Part shown: positions 29,612-38,044 of the stretch, in pieces
Position numbering within the stretch: position 1 is the first letter of the stretch
Layout: each line of letters starts with the position of its first letter
Source: Oryzicola mucosus
Lineage (GTDB): Bacteria > Pseudomonadota > Alphaproteobacteria > Rhizobiales > Rhizobiaceae
Length of the DNA stretch: 64,000 bases
Assembly: GCF_014534685.1 (NCBI RefSeq)
Contig: NZ_JACVVX010000002.1
Span: forward strand, 310,001 to 374,000
Direction: 5' to 3'
The notes under the pieces: generated by a model
Database searches by the model: none
What the model saw: only the letters and a program-made list of their open reading frames with translations
What the model was told of the DNA's origin: nothing
Translations under genes and position numbers: made by a program

Positions 29612-31561
29612 ATGCGCTTTCCGCCCGCCTTTCTCGACGAAATACGCGACCGCGTGCCGATTTCTTCGGTCGTCGGCAGCCGTGTGTCCTGGGATCGCCG
29701 CAAGACCAATGCCCAGCGCGGCGATTGGTGGGCGTGCTGCCCGTTCCACGGCGAGAAATCGCCGAGCTTCCATTGCGAGGACAAGAAGGGCCGCTACCAC
29801 TGCTTCGGCTGCGGCGTTTCGGGCGATCATTTCAAATTCCTGACCGAACTCGACGGAATGAGCTTTCCCGAAGCGGTCGAGCGGGTCGCCGACATGGCGG
29901 GCGTTCCGATGCCGGCGCGCGACGTGCAGGCCGAACAGCGCGAGCGCGAACGCGCCTCTCTGACCGATGTGATGGAGATGGCGACCGTCTTTTTCCAGGA
30001 GCAGTTGCAGTCGGCGGCGGGAGCCAAGGCGCGGTCCTATCTGCGCGAACGCGGCCTGACCCCGGCCACGCAGCAGGCGTTCCGGCTCGGCTATGCGCCC
30101 GAAAGCCGCAATGCGCTGAAGGAGCACCTGGCCTCCAAGGGGGTGGGCAAGGCGGAGATCGAGGCCTGCGGACTGGTTCGCCATGGCGCGGATGTGCCGG
30201 TGTCCTACGATTATTTCCGCGACCGCATCATGTTTCCGATCCCGGATTCGCGCGGCCGGATCATCGCCTTCGGCGGACGGGCGCTGGCTGCGGATGCGCT
30301 GGCCAAATACATGAATTCGCCCGATACCGAGCTCTTCCACAAAGGCAACGTGCTCTACAATTTCGCCCGCGCGCGAAAGGCGCTGGCGCGGGGCGGGACC
30401 GTGATCGCGGTCGAAGGCTATATGGATGTGATCGCGCTGGCCCAGGCCGGCTTCGAGCATGTGGTGGCGCCGCTCGGCACGGCGCTGACGGAAAACCAGC
30501 TCGAGCTTTTGTGGCGCATGTCGGGCGAGCCGCTTCTGTGCTTCGACGGCGACGCGGCGGGCCTGAAAGCCGCGCACCGCGCCGCCGATCTGGCTCTGCC
30601 GGAGATCGCGCCCGGCCGCACCGTGCGCTTCGCCCTGTTGCCGGAGGGCAAGGACCCCGACGATCTGGTCAAGTCGGAAGGGCCTGACGCCTTCCGCGCG
30701 GTGCTGGCGGAGGCCAAGCCGCTCGCCGACCTGTTGTGGATGCGCGAGACGGCGGGCGGCGTGTTCGAGACGCCGGAGCGGCGCGCGGAACTGGAAAAGA
30801 CGCTGCGCGAACTCAGCAACCGCATCAAGGACGAGAGCGTGCGTTTCCATTACCAGCAGGAAATGCGCGACCGGGTGCAGAGCTTCTTCGGCGCGCAGCG
30901 CGCCCGCAACAACCCGCGCGGCAACCAGGGCGGCGGCCGCGACCGCAACGGTTTCGGCAACCGGGGGCAGGGCGGCGGCCAGTGGTCGCGCGGCGGATCA
31001 GCGCAGCGCATGACGATGAGCGAGAGCCTGGGCCGGTCGGCGATGGTGCGCCGCGTCGGCGAACAGATGTCGGTGCGCGAGGCCACCATCGTCGTGGCGC
31101 TGGTCAATCATCCCGCTTTGGTCGATGAGAATTTCGAGCATGTCGAGTTTCTCGATCTCGCCAATGCCGATCTCCGTCGCCTTCACGCCGCCCTGCTGGA
31201 TGCGCTGGCGCATGGCGAGCACAGCCGCGAGCAGGTGCTTGCCGCCATCGAACGCGCCGGGCTTTCCGAGATATGGGAGCGGGCGATGAGCCTGATGCGC
31301 AAGGCGCGCGAGTGGACCGCGCTGGAGGATGCCGCCATCGAGGATGCGCGCGACGCGTTTGCCCAGTCGCTGCACTTGCACCGAAGCGCGCGTACCTTAC
31401 ATAAGGAGCTGAAACAGGCCGAGACGGCACTGGCGACCGATCCGACAGACGAAAACTACCGGCATCTGATCGAAATCCAGGCTCAATTCCGCGATGTGCA
31501 GGCAACCGAGGCCCTTATCGAAGGCTTCGGCGTTTCGTCCGGAAGGGCGGGGCGCGCCTGA
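29612..31561 (+). CDS. dnaG: DNA primase
   Basis: A 649-residue primase that lays RNA primers at the replication fork with DnaB. The N-terminal zinc finger (C43, H46, C64, C67 in CCPFHGE and YHCFGCG) recognises template. The TOPRIM domain (about 255-340) has the metal-binding Glu in VEGYMDVIALAQ and the Asp pair in CFDGDAAG. A Gly/Arg/Gln-rich linker (about 430-465) separates it from the helicase-binding domain (about 490-640). The ATG at 29612 is chosen; a TTG six codons upstream is possible. It precedes rpoD as in the classic macromolecular synthesis operon, but a 297-base gap separates them. Confidence 0.97.
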   Translation: MRFPPAFLDEIRDRVPISSVVGSRVSWDRRKTNAQRGDWWACCPFHGEKSPSFHCEDKKGRYHCFGCGVSGDHFKFLTELDGMSFPEAVERVADMAGVPMPARDVQAEQRERERASLTDVMEMATVFFQEQLQSAAGAKARSYLRERGLTPATQQAFRLGYAPESRNALKEHLASKGVGKAEIEACGLVRHGADVPVSYDYFRDRIMFPIPDSRGRIIAFGGRALAADALAKYMNSPDTELFHKGNVLYNFARARKALARGGTVIAVEGYMDVIALAQAGFEHVVAPLGTALTENQLELLWRMSGEPLLCFDGDAAGLKAAHRAADLALPEIAPGRTVRFALLPEGKDPDDLVKSEGPDAFRAVLAEAKPLADLLWMRETAGGVFETPERRAELEKTLRELSNRIKDESVRFHYQQEMRDRVQSFFGAQRARNNPRGNQGGGRDRNGFGNRGQGGGQWSRGGSAQRMTMSESLGRSAMVRRVGEQMSVREATIVVALVNHPALVDENFEHVEFLDLANADLRRLHAALLDALAHGEHSREQVLAAIERAGLSEIWERAMSLMRKAREWTALEDAAIEDARDAFAQSLHLHRSARTLHKELKQAETALATDPTDENYRHLIEIQAQFRDVQATEALIEGFGVSSGRAGRA

Positions 31562-31585
31562 ACACAGATGGGCTCTGCCGCAATT

Positions 31586-31608
31586 GATTCGCTTTTTTGA
31601 GGCGAATC
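31586..31608. other. Inverted repeat in the dnaG-rpoD gap
   Basis: GATTCGC...GCGAATC is a perfect 7-bp inverted repeat 25 bases past dnaG. The loop, not the tail, holds the T-run, so it is not a standard terminator. It may be an operator or mRNA stem upstream of the rpoD promoter. The TTGACC at about 31622 is a candidate -35 without a clear -10. Confidence 0.4.
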
Positions 31609-31858
31609 GTGCGACAGGCGCTTGACCTTCGTTCAGAATAACGGAATCAGGACGATTCGAAACGTTAACCTTTGTGCAACGCCGGATCATATACGGCTTG
31701 CCCGAACAACGAGACGCTATCCTTGAAAACTGGACAGCGGAGAAATCCGCACCAGATATCACGGTTAATCTCGAGTTAAATACGGTGCCGGAATCGCCTT
31801 CAAGGCTGGTACGGCACATGTCTTACGCGGTCGACGGACCGCCTGGAGAAAACAAAGC

Positions 31859-33877
31859 ATGGCGAAAAACGAGAAGGAAGAGGGCGAGACCGAACGCGAG
31901 GCCACGACCGATGGCCCGCTGCTCGACCTTTCCGACGACGCTGTCAAGAAGATGATCAAGCTCGCCAAGAAACGTGGCTATGTCACGATGGACGAGCTGA
32001 ATGCCGTGCTGCCTTCCGAAGAGGTGACCTCCGAGCAGATCGAGGACACCATGTCGATGCTGTCCGACATGGGCATCAACGTCGTCGAGGACGATGAGCA
32101 GGCCGAGGAAGGCGAACAGGAAGGCGATGCCGAAGAGGAAGCCGGCGAACTCGCCGAGCGGACCGGCACGGCCGTCGTCGCCACCACCACGAAGAAAGAG
32201 CCGACCGACCGCACCGACGATCCCGTCCGCATGTATTTGCGCGAAATGGGTTCGGTCGAGCTGTTGTCGCGCGAGGGCGAAATCGCCATCGCCAAGCGCA
32301 TCGAGGCCGGTCGCGAGACGATGATCGCGGGCCTCTGCGAGAGCCCGCTGACGTTCCAGGCCATCATCATCTGGCGCGACGAGCTCAATGAAGCCAAGAT
32401 TCTGCTGCGCGAGATCATCGATCTCGAGGCCACCTATGCCGGCCCCGAGGGCAAGCAGGTGCCGGTCGTCGAGCGCGTCGAAGAGGACGCCAAGCCCAAG
32501 GTCGAAGAGGCCAGGGGCGGCCGCCGCCGCGAGGACGAAGACGACATCACCAATGTCGGCGGCGATACGCGCACCGAGGAAGACGACGAGGACGAAGACG
32601 AGAACAGCCTGTCGCTGGCGGCCATGGAAGCCGAGTTGCGGCCGCAGGTGATGGAGACGCTCGACGTCATCGCCGACACCTACAAGAAGCTGCGCAAGCT
32701 GCAGGACCAGCAGGTCGAAAACCGCCTGGCTTCGGCCGAGGCGCTGTCGGCCAGCCAGGACCGCCGGCTCAAGGAGCTGAAGGACCAGCTGATCACGGCG
32801 GTGAAGTCGCTGGCGCTCAACCAGAACCGCATCGAGGCGCTGGTCGAGCAGCTCTACGACATCAACAAGCGCCTGGTTCAGAACGAGGGCAAGCTGCTGC
32901 GCCTCGCCGAGAGCTACGGTGTGCGCCGCGAGGAGTTCCTGCGCGAGTATCACGGTTCCGAGCTGGACACGAGCTGGGCTGAACGGATCGGCACGCTGAC
33001 GACGCGCGGTTGGAAGGAGTTCACCAAGAACGAACGCCCCAACATTTTCGAGCTGCGGTCCGAGATCCAGAACCTGGCAACGGAGACCGCGATCTCGATC
33101 GCCGAGTTCCGCAAGATCGTCAATCGGGTGCAGAAGGGCGAGCGCGAAGCAGCGATTGCCAAGAAGGAGATGGTGGAAGCCAATCTCCGCCTCGTCATCT
33201 CCATCGCCAAGAAATACACCAACCGCGGCCTGCAGTTCCTGGATTTGATCCAGGAGGGCAATATCGGCCTGATGAAGGCGGTCGACAAGTTCGAGTATCG
33301 TCGCGGCTACAAGTTCTCGACCTATGCGACCTGGTGGATCCGGCAGGCTATCACCCGTTCGATCGCCGACCAGGCGCGCACCATCCGCATTCCGGTGCAT
33401 ATGATCGAGACGATCAACAAGATCGTCCGCACGTCGCGCCAGATGCTGCATGAGATCGGCCGCGAGCCAACGCCGGAAGAGTTGGCCGAAAAGCTTGCCA
33501 TGCCGCTGGAAAAGGTGCGCAAGGTGCTGAAGATCGCCAAGGAGCCGATCTCGCTCGAAACGCCGGTGGGCGACGAAGAGGACAGCCACCTCGGCGATTT
33601 CATCGAGGACAAGGGTGCGATCCTGCCGATCGACGCGGCGATCCAGGCCAATCTGCGCGAGACGACGACGCGCGTGCTGGCCTCGCTCACCCCCCGCGAG
33701 GAACGCGTGCTGCGCATGCGCTTCGGCATCGGCATGAACACCGACCATACGCTGGAAGAAGTCGGCCAGCAGTTCTCGGTCACCCGCGAGCGCATCCGCC
33801 AGATCGAGGCGAAGGCGCTGCGCAAGCTCAAGCATCCCAGCCGTTCGCGCAAGCTGCGCAGCTTCCTGGACAGCTGA
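31859..33877 (+). CDS. rpoD: RNA polymerase primary sigma factor
   Basis: The housekeeping sigma-70 factor, 672 residues. The region 1.1 domain (about 15-75) begins [22 protein letters not shown] and is followed by an acidic stretch. Region 1.2 starts at [23 protein letters not shown], and a long non-conserved region with acidic runs covers about 195-250. Region 2 starts near residue 440 with [27 protein letters not shown]; its -10 recognition helix has [13 protein letters not shown]. Region 4 starts near 609 with the helix-turn-helix [25 protein letters not shown] lies nine bases before the ATG. A strong terminator follows. Confidence 0.98.
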   Translation: MAKNEKEEGETEREATTDGPLLDLSDDAVKKMIKLAKKRGYVTMDELNAVLPSEEVTSEQIEDTMSMLSDMGINVVEDDEQAEEGEQEGDAEEEAGELAERTGTAVVATTTKKEPTDRTDDPVRMYLREMGSVELLSREGEIAIAKRIEAGRETMIAGLCESPLTFQAIIIWRDELNEAKILLREIIDLEATYAGPEGKQVPVVERVEEDAKPKVEEARGGRRREDEDDITNVGGDTRTEEDDEDEDENSLSLAAMEAELRPQVMETLDVIADTYKKLRKLQDQQVENRLASAEALSASQDRRLKELKDQLITAVKSLALNQNRIEALVEQLYDINKRLVQNEGKLLRLAESYGVRREEFLREYHGSELDTSWAERIGTLTTRGWKEFTKNERPNIFELRSEIQNLATETAISIAEFRKIVNRVQKGEREAAIAKKEMVEANLRLVISIAKKYTNRGLQFLDLIQEGNIGLMKAVDKFEYRRGYKFSTYATWWIRQAITRSIADQARTIRIPVHMIETINKIVRTSRQMLHEIGREPTPEELAEKLAMPLEKVRKVLKIAKEPISLETPVGDEEDSHLGDFIEDKGAILPIDAAIQANLRETTTRVLASLTPREERVLRMRFGIGMNTDHTLEEVGQQFSVTRERIRQIEAKALRKLKHPSRSRKLRSFLDS

Positions 33878-33911
33878 TCGAAACGCACTTCAGCGAATTC
33901 GAAGAGACAGA

Positions 33912-33939
33912 GGGCGGCTTTCGGGCCGCCCTTTCTTTT
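33912..33939 (+). terminator. Rho-independent terminator of rpoD
   Basis: GGGCGGC...GCCGCCC stem followed by TTTCTTTT, 34 bases past the rpoD stop. Confidence 0.93.
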
Positions 33940-34100
33940 GGCTGCAAAACAGCGGCAAAAGAACTGCTTGCGTGGTTCTGTATCGCCGAAAACTATCTAT
34001 CGCTTAACCTTGGGACGTGAAGACCCAGCATGACTTGCTGATTTCGGTTGCGAAGTTTTCGCCCAGGAGTGATGTTTGGGCATTGTTTCAGGGGGATACA

Positions 34101-34628
34101 ATGCGGTTGATCTTACTGGCGCTGGCTGCGCCCGTTGTTTTCGTTCTTTCCGGCTGCACGACGACGGCCGACGCCAACAAGCAGATGCGGTCCGACTATA
34201 TCGGGCGGCAGAGCGATGCGTTCTTCGCGCGATACGGCCCGCCTTCATCATCCTACAAGCTGAACGGCGGCGGCACGGTCTATAGCTGGCGCGGCGGCCA
34301 GACGACGGTCACCGTTCCGGCCCAGTACAAGACAGTGGATACGCCGGTCTACGATCCGTTCGGCAGCACGAGCACGCGGACATCCACCACCATCACCAGG
34401 CCGGACGACAACACCACCGTGACCGAAACCAGGACCAGCAGAACCGATATCCGCACTGTGCAGCAGCAGGTGCTGGTGTCGCCAGCGCGTGAAAAGTCGC
34501 TGTTCTGCGAGGCGCGCATCACGGCGGACGAAAAAGGCGTTGTCACCGACATCGCAGTCAGCCGCGATACCGATGGCGAGGGCCTGAGCCTGTCGCGTTG
34601 TGCCGAGGTTTTCGGCGCCAAGGGGTGA
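34101..34628 (+). CDS. Outer-membrane lipoprotein of unknown function
   Basis: A 175-residue lipoprotein: signal peptide plus lipobox LSGC (about residues 16-19 of MRLILLALAAPVVFVLSGC). The mature part opens with SDYIGRQSDAFFARYGPPSSSY, which resembles the SmpA/OmlA-type beta-domain found in small envelope lipoproteins. A Thr-rich linker (STRTSTTITRPDDNTTVTET) follows, then a domain with two cysteines (FCEARI and SRCAEV). GGGGGA lies six bases before the start. The earlier in-frame start is rejected because it would bury the signal. Confidence 0.82.
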   Translation: MRLILLALAAPVVFVLSGCTTTADANKQMRSDYIGRQSDAFFARYGPPSSSYKLNGGGTVYSWRGGQTTVTVPAQYKTVDTPVYDPFGSTSTRTSTTITRPDDNTTVTETRTSRTDIRTVQQQVLVSPAREKSLFCEARITADEKGVVTDIAVSRDTDGEGLSLSRCAEVFGAKG

Positions 34629-34760
34629 TCGCAGCCGGATCGGCTTTCCTCCAGAGCGGCGCTGATTTATGGTCGCGTCGCTGTGGAGGCGCTTCGCGTT
34701 GTCTCGTCATGAGGCGACAGGCGGGAGGGCCGCATCCGAAGACTTGCGTGGAGACCTGAT

Positions 34761-35048
34761 ATGTCATTCTTGAAACGGCTTTTCGGCGGTGGCGGCGACA
34801 AGCCGGAAGCGGCCCCCAAGGCGGCGGAAGCCATCGAATACAAGGGCTACACGATCAGCGCCACGCCCTATAAGGCCGACGGCCAGTTCCAGACCTGCGG
34901 TCTGATCTCCAAGGAAATCGACGGCGTTGTGAAGGAACACAAGTTCATCCGTGCCGACCGCTTCGCAGCGCTCGAAGACGCCGTGCAGGTATCGTTCGCC
35001 AAGGGAAAGCAGATGGTGGACGAGCAAGGCGAGCGCATTTTCGGCTGA
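34761..35048 (+). CDS. HlyU-family protein
   Basis: A 95-residue protein starting MSFLKRLFGGGGD, with the family core EYKGYTISATPYKADGQFQTCGLISKE and a C-terminal helix. The family name comes from an annotation linked to HlyU, but these alphaproteobacterial proteins lack a helix-turn-helix and their role is unknown. A small beta-sheet fold is likely, and the single cysteine is conserved in memory of the family. GGAGA lies seven bases before the ATG. Confidence 0.85.
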   Translation: MSFLKRLFGGGGDKPEAAPKAAEAIEYKGYTISATPYKADGQFQTCGLISKEIDGVVKEHKFIRADRFAALEDAVQVSFAKGKQMVDEQGERIFG

Positions 35049-35077
35049 CGTCACCTCCCGGCGTCAAACTGGAATGC

Positions 35078-35112
35078 ACAAAGGCCGGCGTTGCATCAGC
35101 GCCTGCCTTTGT
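35078..35112. terminator. Bidirectional hairpin between the HlyU-like and azoR genes
   Basis: Outer arms ACAAAGGC/GCCTTTGT with an inner CGGCG...CGCC stem lie between the two convergent stops (35048 and 35128). It likely ends transcription from both sides. Confidence 0.7.
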
Positions 35113-35127
35113 TCTGATTGTGGCGGT

Positions 35128-35769
35128 TCAAGCTGCTGCGGCGACCTTGTCTGCCTGTGCGGCAACCAACGCATCGATGCGGGATTTGGCCTTGTCCAGC
35201 GCGGCGGCCGTCGCTTCAGCTCCCATGCCGACGCCTTCGACGCGGATGACCTCGACATCGGTCATCCCAAGAAAATTCAGGACGCTCCGCAGATACGGGA
35301 TGGCATGATCCATCTGCACCGCAGCGCCTTCGGAATAAATGCCGCCGGAAGCCAGCACGACATAAACCTTTTTGCCGTTGACCAGCCCTTTAGGGCCACC
35401 CTCGCCATAAGAGAAGCTCCTGCCCGCGCGGGCGATGTGGTCGATCCACGACTTCAGCGTCGAGGAAATGCCGAAATTGATGAAGCCGGTCGCGAGGATC
35501 ACCGCGTCGGCGGCGAACAGCTCATCCAGAGCGGCGTCCGAGACCGCCACGACCTCGGCCTGGCGCGGCGTGCGAGCTTCGACCGGCGTGTAGATGCCGG
35601 TGGAGTAATCGGCATCGATATGCGGCAGCGGGTTGGCAACGAGGTCTCTGACCACCAGCTTGGAGGAAGGGTTGGCGGTGCGCAGCTTGGCAGCAAGGTC
35701 GATAGCGACGCGGGTAGAGTGGGACGCAGCGCCGCGCGGACTGGAGGTAACGAGGAGGATTGAGGACAT
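35128..35769 (-). CDS. azoR: FMN-dependent NADH-azoreductase
   Basis: A 213-residue flavodoxin-fold quinone/azo reductase of the AzoR family; it moves two electrons from NADH to quinones or azo bonds through FMN. The FMN phosphate-binding loop is TSSPRGAASHSTRVA near the N-terminus, the active-site segment is GFINFGISSTLKSWID, and the third flavin contact is LASGGIYSEG. The ATG at 35769 is preferred over the longer frame. It is divergent from a LysR gene with a 106-base spacer, the usual arrangement for LysR-controlled azoR/ywrO-type genes. Confidence 0.92.
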   Translation of the reverse strand: MSSILLVTSSPRGAASHSTRVAIDLAAKLRTANPSSKLVVRDLVANPLPHIDADYSTGIYTPVEARTPRQAEVVAVSDAALDELFAADAVILATGFINFGISSTLKSWIDHIARAGRSFSYGEGGPKGLVNGKKVYVVLASGGIYSEGAAVQMDHAIPYLRSVLNFLGMTDVEVIRVEGVGMGAEATAAALDKAKSRIDALVAAQADKVAAAA

Positions 35770-35875
35770 GGCTAAATTCCGTAGGCGGGTTGATGTTGCC
35801 GCCAATATGGTCATTTCAATTCATTCAAAAAACCGGTATAATTTCTATTTAATCCATCCGGAATGTGGATAGGTC

Positions 35876-36919
35876 ATGCAACCAAATCCGACCCTCGATC
35901 AACTCCAGATGCTGGTCGCCGTCGCCGACACCGGCAGTTTTTCCGCTGCCGGGCGCAAGCTGAACCGGGCGCAATCCGTGATCAGCTACGCTATAGCCAA
36001 TCTGGAGGCGCAGCTCGGGCTGAAACTGTTCGAACGGGAAGGGACGCGCGAGCCCACCCTTACAACCGTGGGCAAGGCCATGCTGGCCGACGCTCGAAAA
36101 ATGGTTGGCATGCTTCACGACATCCGCTCCCGCGCCGAGGGTCTTAAGCAAGGACTTGAGGCCGAGCTGATCATTGCAGTCGATGTGACAATGCCTTCGC
36201 CGGCCCTCATCAGGGTGCTTGCAGCTTTCGAAGCCGAGTTCCCGTCTGTCGGGCTCAAGATGAACATCGGTACGCTCGGCATGCTCTGGGACCAGTTGAT
36301 GACCCGCAGCTCCAATGTGAGCTTTGGCGGCCAGCCGGTGAACTTCAACGAAGAACTCGTCGCGGTGCGCATCGGCGATGCGTCCATGACGCCGGTCGCA
36401 GCACCCGGCCATCCGCTGGCGACATACAAAGGCAGGGTGCCGCTTTCTGAGGTGCGCGAGCATATCCAGCTTGTCATCTCCGATGGGTCGCAGATGACAA
36501 AAGGCAAGGATTTCGGCGTCTTCGCCTATCGGACATGGCGCATGACCGACATGTCGATGAAGCGCGAATTGATTCTGTCAGGCCTGGGTTGGGGCGGCCT
36601 TCCGACCTGGATGATCCTTGACGATGTAGCGGCGGGGCGGCTCGCGGTGCTCGACCTCGAACCCTATTCAGAGCGGCATTATCAACTGCACGCCTTCTAT
36701 CGGACCGACTCGCCGCCAGGACCTGCCGGCACCTGGCTCATCGAACGGTTCAAGCGGGAACTGCCAAAGGTCTGCGCAACATTGCCGAACGCGCTTCGGC
36801 ACAGGATTGATAGCGCTGAGGCTCAGCAAAGCAATCGTAACGATGGTCCTGCCACGGACCCTTACGAAGGAACGGGCCTCGACAGCCCATCGAGAAGCGC
36901 CTCAAGCACGGCGCGGTAA
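35876..36919 (+). CDS. LysR-family transcriptional regulator
   Basis: A 347-residue regulator. The N-terminal winged helix (about residues 5-65) reads [20 protein letters not shown] then [29 protein letters not shown]. The effector domain spans about 90-300. The protein is some 40 residues longer than usual; the tail from about 310 is polar and its last 19 codons lie on top of the 3' end of the convergent tetR gene. It probably controls azoR, whose promoter lies in the shared spacer; the inducer (quinone, nitro or azo compound) is inferred. Confidence 0.92.
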   Translation: MQPNPTLDQLQMLVAVADTGSFSAAGRKLNRAQSVISYAIANLEAQLGLKLFEREGTREPTLTTVGKAMLADARKMVGMLHDIRSRAEGLKQGLEAELIIAVDVTMPSPALIRVLAAFEAEFPSVGLKMNIGTLGMLWDQLMTRSSNVSFGGQPVNFNEELVAVRIGDASMTPVAAPGHPLATYKGRVPLSEVREHIQLVISDGSQMTKGKDFGVFAYRTWRMTDMSMKRELILSGLGWGGLPTWMILDDVAAGRLAVLDLEPYSERHYQLHAFYRTDSPPGPAGTWLIERFKRELPKVCATLPNALRHRIDSAEAQQSNRNDGPATDPYEGTGLDSPSRSASSTAR

Positions 36920-37455
36920 TCTTCGGCGTTTGCGCCGGCTTGTATGGCGAGAGCTACGCGGTCGAAGGCAGCCGCCAGCACAGCCGTGCAGGCATCGACA
37001 GGCAGCTTCGGCATCGAGCCTTCCCGCATGGCCGCCACCAGGCCCTCGCGCAACGTGCGGTTGCCATGGCGGTTGTCGATCTCGTCCATTTCAGCCCGCC
37101 CGAGCACGGCCGGGCCGTCGAGCAGCAACAGGCGCGTGCGGCCCGGATGCGCCATCGCAGCCAGATAGGCGTCCGAGCCGGCCAGCAGCGCGTCGCGCGT
37201 CGGCATTCCATCCGGTGCGGCGGTCTCGATTTCGGCGGCTACCGCCGACGCCTCTGCCTCCACGACCGCCTTGAACAGTGCCTGCTTGTCTTCGAAATGG
37301 TGATAGAGCGCGCCGCGCGTGACGCCGGCCTGCTTTACGATTTCCGGGGTGCGGGTCTCGGCATAGGAGTTTTCGATAAACAGCTTGCGCGCCGCCGCGA
37401 TCAGGTCGCCGCGGGTGGCGTCTGTTCGCTCGCGGTTAGAGCGCCGTTCCTTCAT
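36862..37455 (-). CDS. TetR-family transcriptional repressor
   Basis: A 197-residue regulator. The helix-turn-helix is [20 protein letters not shown] then [20 protein letters not shown] (about residues 18-57), and the C-terminal ligand domain resembles the TetR_C subgroup seen with AcrR/YcdC-like proteins. The start is placed at MKERRSNRE (37455), because an ATG at 37464 falls inside the candidate operator. It is divergent from a glyoxalase-like gene 72 bases away, which it probably represses together with itself. Its stop lies within the 3' end of the LysR gene. Confidence 0.9.
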   Translation of the reverse strand: MKERRSNRERTDATRGDLIAAARKLFIENSYAETRTPEIVKQAGVTRGALYHHFEDKQALFKAVVEAEASAVAAEIETAAPDGMPTRDALLAGSDAYLAAMAHPGRTRLLLLDGPAVLGRAEMDEIDNRHGNRTLREGLVAAMREGSMPKLPVDACTAVLAAAFDRVALAIQAGANAEDYRAVLEALLDGLSRPVPS

Positions 37456-37461
37456 CTCTTG

Positions 37462-37480
37462 CATACATGCAGCCTGTATG
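37462..37480. promoter_or_regulatory. Candidate TetR operator
   Basis: CATACA-TGCAGCC-TGTATG is a perfect 6-bp inverted repeat just upstream of tetR. A related half-palindrome GCATGCAGATTGTATG follows at 37488-37503, so two adjacent repressor sites are possible over both divergent promoters. Confidence 0.7.
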
Positions 37481-37527
37481 TTAATTGGCATGCAGATTGT
37501 ATGTTTTTTACGGGAGAAAGAAAAGCC

Positions 37528-37947
37528 ATGAAGACGACCAGCTATTACCCGGTGCTGATGGCCGACGATGTGGCGGTCACGATGCGCTTCTATGTGGAGC
37601 ATTTCCGCTTCAAGCCGCTGTTCGAAAGCGACTGGTATGTGCATTTGCAATCGGTCGAGGAAAAGAGGGTCAATCTCGGCATCGTTCGGTTCGATCACGA
37701 GACCGTTCCCGAAGAGGGCAGGGGCCGGGCGTCGGGCCTGCTCATCAATTTCGAGGTGGAATATCCCGATGCGGTCTATGGGCGTATCGTCGAGGCAGGC
37801 CTGCCGATCCTGCGCAGCCTGCGCGACGAGCCGTTCGGCCAGCGCCATTTCATCACCCGCGACCCCAATGGCGTGCTGATCGACGTCATCAAGCCGATCC
37901 CGCCGAGCAAGGCGTTTCTGGCGCAATATGCCGAAGGCGTTGCATAG
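37528..37947 (+). CDS. VOC-family (glyoxalase/bleomycin-resistance fold) protein
   Basis: A 139-residue protein with two beta-alpha-beta-beta-beta modules. It opens [21 protein letters not shown]; the metal-position candidates are His near HFRFKP, Glu in VEYPDAV and the ending [17 protein letters not shown]. The family covers glyoxalases, dioxygenases and drug-binding proteins, so the reaction cannot be assigned. It is divergent from the TetR gene, which suggests inducible expression by a compound it binds or degrades. GGGAGAAAG lies upstream of the ATG. Confidence 0.88.
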   Translation: MKTTSYYPVLMADDVAVTMRFYVEHFRFKPLFESDWYVHLQSVEEKRVNLGIVRFDHETVPEEGRGRASGLLINFEVEYPDAVYGRIVEAGLPILRSLRDEPFGQRHFITRDPNGVLIDVIKPIPPSKAFLAQYAEGVA

Positions 37948-37986
37948 TGGTTCAGGTGCATTGCCGGGCCGGAGGGTGTCGCAAAA

Positions 37987-38019
37987 GAATGCCCGGCTGA
38001 CGATGTCAGCCGGGCATTC
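37987..38019. terminator. Bidirectional terminator between VOC and OmpA genes
   Basis: A perfect 15-bp stem (GAATGCCCGGCTGAC, loop GAT) lies 40 bases after the VOC stop and 26 bases after the OmpA-family stop. On the minus strand it is followed by TTTTGC. Confidence 0.92.
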
Positions 38020-38044
38020 TCAGTGACGGGTCGGAGCGTTCCGA

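Noticed and set aside
31823-33835. Minus-strand open frame of 670 codons opposite rpoD
   Set aside because: RpoD is certain; the antisense frame is a composition artefact rich in Leu/Arg/Asp/Gln.
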